DNA from: Paenibacillus typhae
Lineage (GTDB): Bacteria > Bacillota > Bacilli > Paenibacillales > Paenibacillaceae
DNA: 64,000 nt
Direction: 5' to 3'
Assembly: GCF_900099765.1 (NCBI RefSeq)
Contig: NZ_FNDX01000001.1
Span: 186,001-250,000, forward strand
The notes beneath the pieces were generated by a model, which did no database searches, had not been told where the DNA came from, and saw only the letters and a list, made by a program, of their open reading frames with translations. Shown here piece after piece: positions 61,778-64,000 of the stretch (position 1 is the stretch's first letter; each line of letters begins with the position of its first letter). Position numbers and translations under genes: made by a program.

Positions 61778-64000
61778 ATGGAGCGTAATATACAAGAAAT
61801 TATCAGTCAAATGACCTTGGAAGAAAAAGCAGCAATCTGCTCTGGACAAGATTTCTGGAACACCATACCCATCGAGCGTCTTGGAATACCTTCAATTATG
61901 ATGACAGATGGCCCCCATGGACTTCGGAAGCAAGAAGGAGAGGTTGACCACCTTGGCTTGAACCAAAGTATTCCTGCCACCTGCTATCCTACCGGAAGCG
62001 GCCTTGCCTCCTCTTGGAATACCGGGCTCGCGGAGAAAATGGGCTCTATGATTGGACTTGAAGCGTCAGCTGCGGATGTATCGATTGTTCTGGGACCGGG
62101 AGTGAACATTAAGCGCTCCCCATTATGTGGCCGGAACTTTGAATATTTATCAGAAGACCCGTATTTATCAGGAACGCTGGCAGCCAGTTATATACAAGGT
62201 GTACAGAGTCAGGGCGTTGGAACCTCCATTAAGCATTTTGCCGTAAACAATCAGGAATATAAAAGAATGTCTGTCGACGCCCAGGTGGACGAACGAACCT
62301 TGCGGGAGATTTATCTCGCCAGCTTTGAATATGCCATTAAACAAGGCCAGCCATGGACGGTCATGGCTGCGTACAACAAAGTGAATGGGGAGTATTGTTC
62401 TGAGAACACCCGTTTATTAACAAATATCCTCCGTGAAGAATGGGGCTTTGAGGGTGCAGTGATCTCGGACTGGGGAGCCGTCAACGAGCGGGACCTGGGC
62501 GTTGCTGCCGGTATGGATCTTGAAATGCCATCCAGTAACGGAGTCGGCAGCAAGAAGATCATTGATGCTGTCCAATCCGGCAGACTGAGTGAAGCTGCGC
62601 TGGATCAGTCTGTAGACAGAATTTTAACGCTTATCTTCAAAGCTATCGACAACCGGAAAGAGAAGGGTACCGTTGATCATGAGGTCCAACATCTTAAGGC
62701 CCGCGAAATTGCCGGAGAATGTATGGTATTGCTCAAGAATGAAGGGGATATCCTTCCTATCGGAATTAAGGATTCAGTTGCGGTTATCGGTGCTTTTGCC
62801 CGGAAGCCGCGTTACCAGGGTGGGGGAAGCTCCCACATTCTTCCTACAAGGCTTGATACGGTATATGAAGAATTGGTTAAGATTGCCGGAGCAGATGCCC
62901 GTATAAGGTATGCGGCCGGCTATCCGCTGGATACCGATACGATCGACGAAGAGCTTATTCAGGAGGCGGTAGAAGCGGCGAGACAGTCGCAGGTTGCCGT
63001 GATTGTTGCCGGTCTGCCTGAACGTTATGAATCGGAAGGGTTTGACCGCAAACATCTTCAGTTGCCGGATAACCAGCGGCGGCTGATTGAAGCTGTTGCT
63101 GCGGAACAAGCCAATGTTGTAGTTGTACTCAGTAACGGAGGACCGCTTGAAATGCCTTGGCTGGATAACGTTAAGGCTGTGCTCGAGGCGTATTTAGGCG
63201 GACAGGCCTCCGGAGGAGCCGTAGCTGATCTGCTCTATGGGCTTGTCAATCCGAGCGGCAAACTGGCTGAGACCTTCCCTAAAAAGCTAATTCACAACCC
63301 GTCCTACTTGAACTTCCCGGGGGATGGGGAGACAGCGGAATACAGAGAAGGCATATTCGTCGGCTACCGCCACTACGACACCAGAGATGTTGAACCGCTA
63401 TTTCCCTTCGGCTTCGGCTTAAGCTATACGCAGTATGAGTATACCGGTCTTCAGCTCAGTCATAAAACAATTCAGGACACAGACCGTTTGAACGTCACAG
63501 CAAAAATTCGGAACATTGGACGTATGGCTGGAAAAGAGGTCATTCAGTTATATGTACGTGATATTGAATCAACACTCCCCCGCCCAAGCAAGGAGTTAAA
63601 AGGCTATGCCAAGGTTTCGCTTCAACCTGGAGAAGAGACAACCGTGCAATTCGAGCTGGATAAACGATCCTTTGCGTATTACGATACCAAACATCAGGAT
63701 TGGATTGTTGAAACGGGGGAATTCGAAATTCTCATCGGCAGCTCTTCCAGAAATATCGAACTTAGAGACACGGTAGCAGTGGAATCGAGTACTGTTCTGA
63801 TCCAAACCATCACAAGGCATTCTACCTTTGCGGACCTGCTTCAACATCCCCTTGGCGCTTCAATTATGGAAGCAATAGGACAACATGAAGCTACAGACAA
63901 TACTCTTGGTGAAGGGATGGACGAATTAATTCTGAACACCTCTTTGCATAACGCGTCCATGATGAGTAACGGGCTATTCACTGAAGAGACACTTCAGAGC
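61778..64000 (+). CDS. GH3 family beta-glycosidase (C-terminus beyond window)
   Basis: The frame is open from ATG 61778 (GGAGGAGAG upstream) to the last base, 741 codons so far. No signal peptide, so cytosolic. Present: IMMTDGPHGLRKQ, GPGVNIKRSPLCGRNFEYLSEDP, KHFAVNNQE and the catalytic nucleophile D231 in VISDWGAV. The second GH3 domain (about 300-540; VVVLSNGGPLEMPW, PLFPFGFGLSYTQYEY) and a fibronectin-III-like domain (about 565-665) follow. GH3 enzymes remove terminal beta-D-glucose or xylose. With GH78 it would take apart a rhamnosylated glucoside after uptake. Confidence 0.93.
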   Translation, partial: MERNIQEIISQMTLEEKAAICSGQDFWNTIPIERLGIPSIMMTDGPHGLRKQEGEVDHLGLNQSIPATCYPTGSGLASSWNTGLAEKMGSMIGLEASAADVSIVLGPGVNIKRSPLCGRNFEYLSEDPYLSGTLAASYIQGVQSQGVGTSIKHFAVNNQEYKRMSVDAQVDERTLREIYLASFEYAIKQGQPWTVMAAYNKVNGEYCSENTRLLTNILREEWGFEGAVISDWGAVNERDLGVAAGMDLEMPSSNGVGSKKIIDAVQSGRLSEAALDQSVDRILTLIFKAIDNRKEKGTVDHEVQHLKAREIAGECMVLLKNEGDILPIGIKDSVAVIGAFARKPRYQGGGSSHILPTRLDTVYEELVKIAGADARIRYAAGYPLDTDTIDEELIQEAVEAARQSQVAVIVAGLPERYESEGFDRKHLQLPDNQRRLIEAVAAEQANVVVVLSNGGPLEMPWLDNVKAVLEAYLGGQASGGAVADLLYGLVNPSGKLAETFPKKLIHNPSYLNFPGDGETAEYREGIFVGYRHYDTRDVEPLFPFGFGLSYTQYEYTGLQLSHKTIQDTDRLNVTAKIRNIGRMAGKEVIQLYVRDIESTLPRPSKELKGYAKVSLQPGEETTVQFELDKRSFAYYDTKHQDWIVETGEFEILIGSSSRNIELRDTVAVESSTVLIQTITRHSTFADLLQHPLGASIMEAIGQHEATDNTLGEGMDELILNTSLHNASMMSNGLFTEETLQS

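Overview
The window is low-GC Bacillota DNA, most likely from Paenibacillus or a close relative. Pointers are strong GGAGG-type ribosome sites, frequent TTG/GTG starts, a YesM/YesN-type two-component pair beside a sugar ABC importer, a DUF5693 protein, a Bacillus-style cydABDC operon and an Sfp-type phosphopantetheinyl transferase. No rRNA, tRNA or CRISPR array was seen.

Layout. 1-1180: minus-strand GNAT acetyltransferase (cut by the window edge) and an amidohydrolase, then about 1.2 kb without a convincing gene. 2.5-5.9 kb: a CadA-like heavy-metal P-type ATPase and an alpha/beta hydrolase. 6.2-22.6 kb: a natural-product locus with an ABC exporter, a fatty-acyl-AMP ligase/ACP, a free-standing acyltransferase, a KS-PCP-C protein, a half-C/A(MT)/PCP/reductase NRPS, a cupin protein and, convergent, sfp. 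22.9-25.6 kb: a small membrane protein and a DUF5693 membrane protein. 25.8-32.4 kb: cydA-cydB-cydD-cydC and a methyltransferase. 32.5-36.9 kb: a His-rich small protein, an NlpC/P60-BlaI-M56 operon, an M23 peptidase and a TVP38/DedA protein. 37-39.8 kb: an ArsR repressor divergent from a second CadA-like ATPase. 39.9-41.3 kb: a frameshifted IS256-family element with intact 8-bp target duplications. 41.4-49.3 kb: an AT-rich accessory island with a GNAT-like/ASCH pair, a HEPN protein, a PD-(D/E)XK-like protein with two small paralogous proteins, a truncated AAA ATPase, transposase relics and transposon-end-like repeats. 49.6-52.3 kb: TetR regulator and an old-yellow-enzyme/FAD reductase. 52.4-64 kb: YesM/YesN, a carbohydrate ABC importer, a GH78 rhamnosidase-like enzyme and a GH3 glycosidase cut by the window end.

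Two regulatory threads tie genes together. First, a 16-bp near-palindrome ATGAnCAnnTnnTCAT follows the -10 box of four promoters: cadA copy 1, the NRPS/PKS locus, cydA and cadA copy 2. This looks like the operator of the ArsR/CzrA-type repressor at 37 kb and would put metal efflux, a lipopeptide-polyketide pathway and cytochrome bd in one regulon. Second, a TACAnnnTGTA-centred palindrome precedes DUF5693, the NlpC-BlaI-M56 operon and the M23 peptidase, suggesting a small BlaI-controlled cell-wall regulon. The NRPS/PKS logic (acyl loading, one extension without beta-carbon processing, a leucine-coded A domain, reductive release) predicts an acylated leucinal or a 3-acyl-pyrrolinone derived from it.
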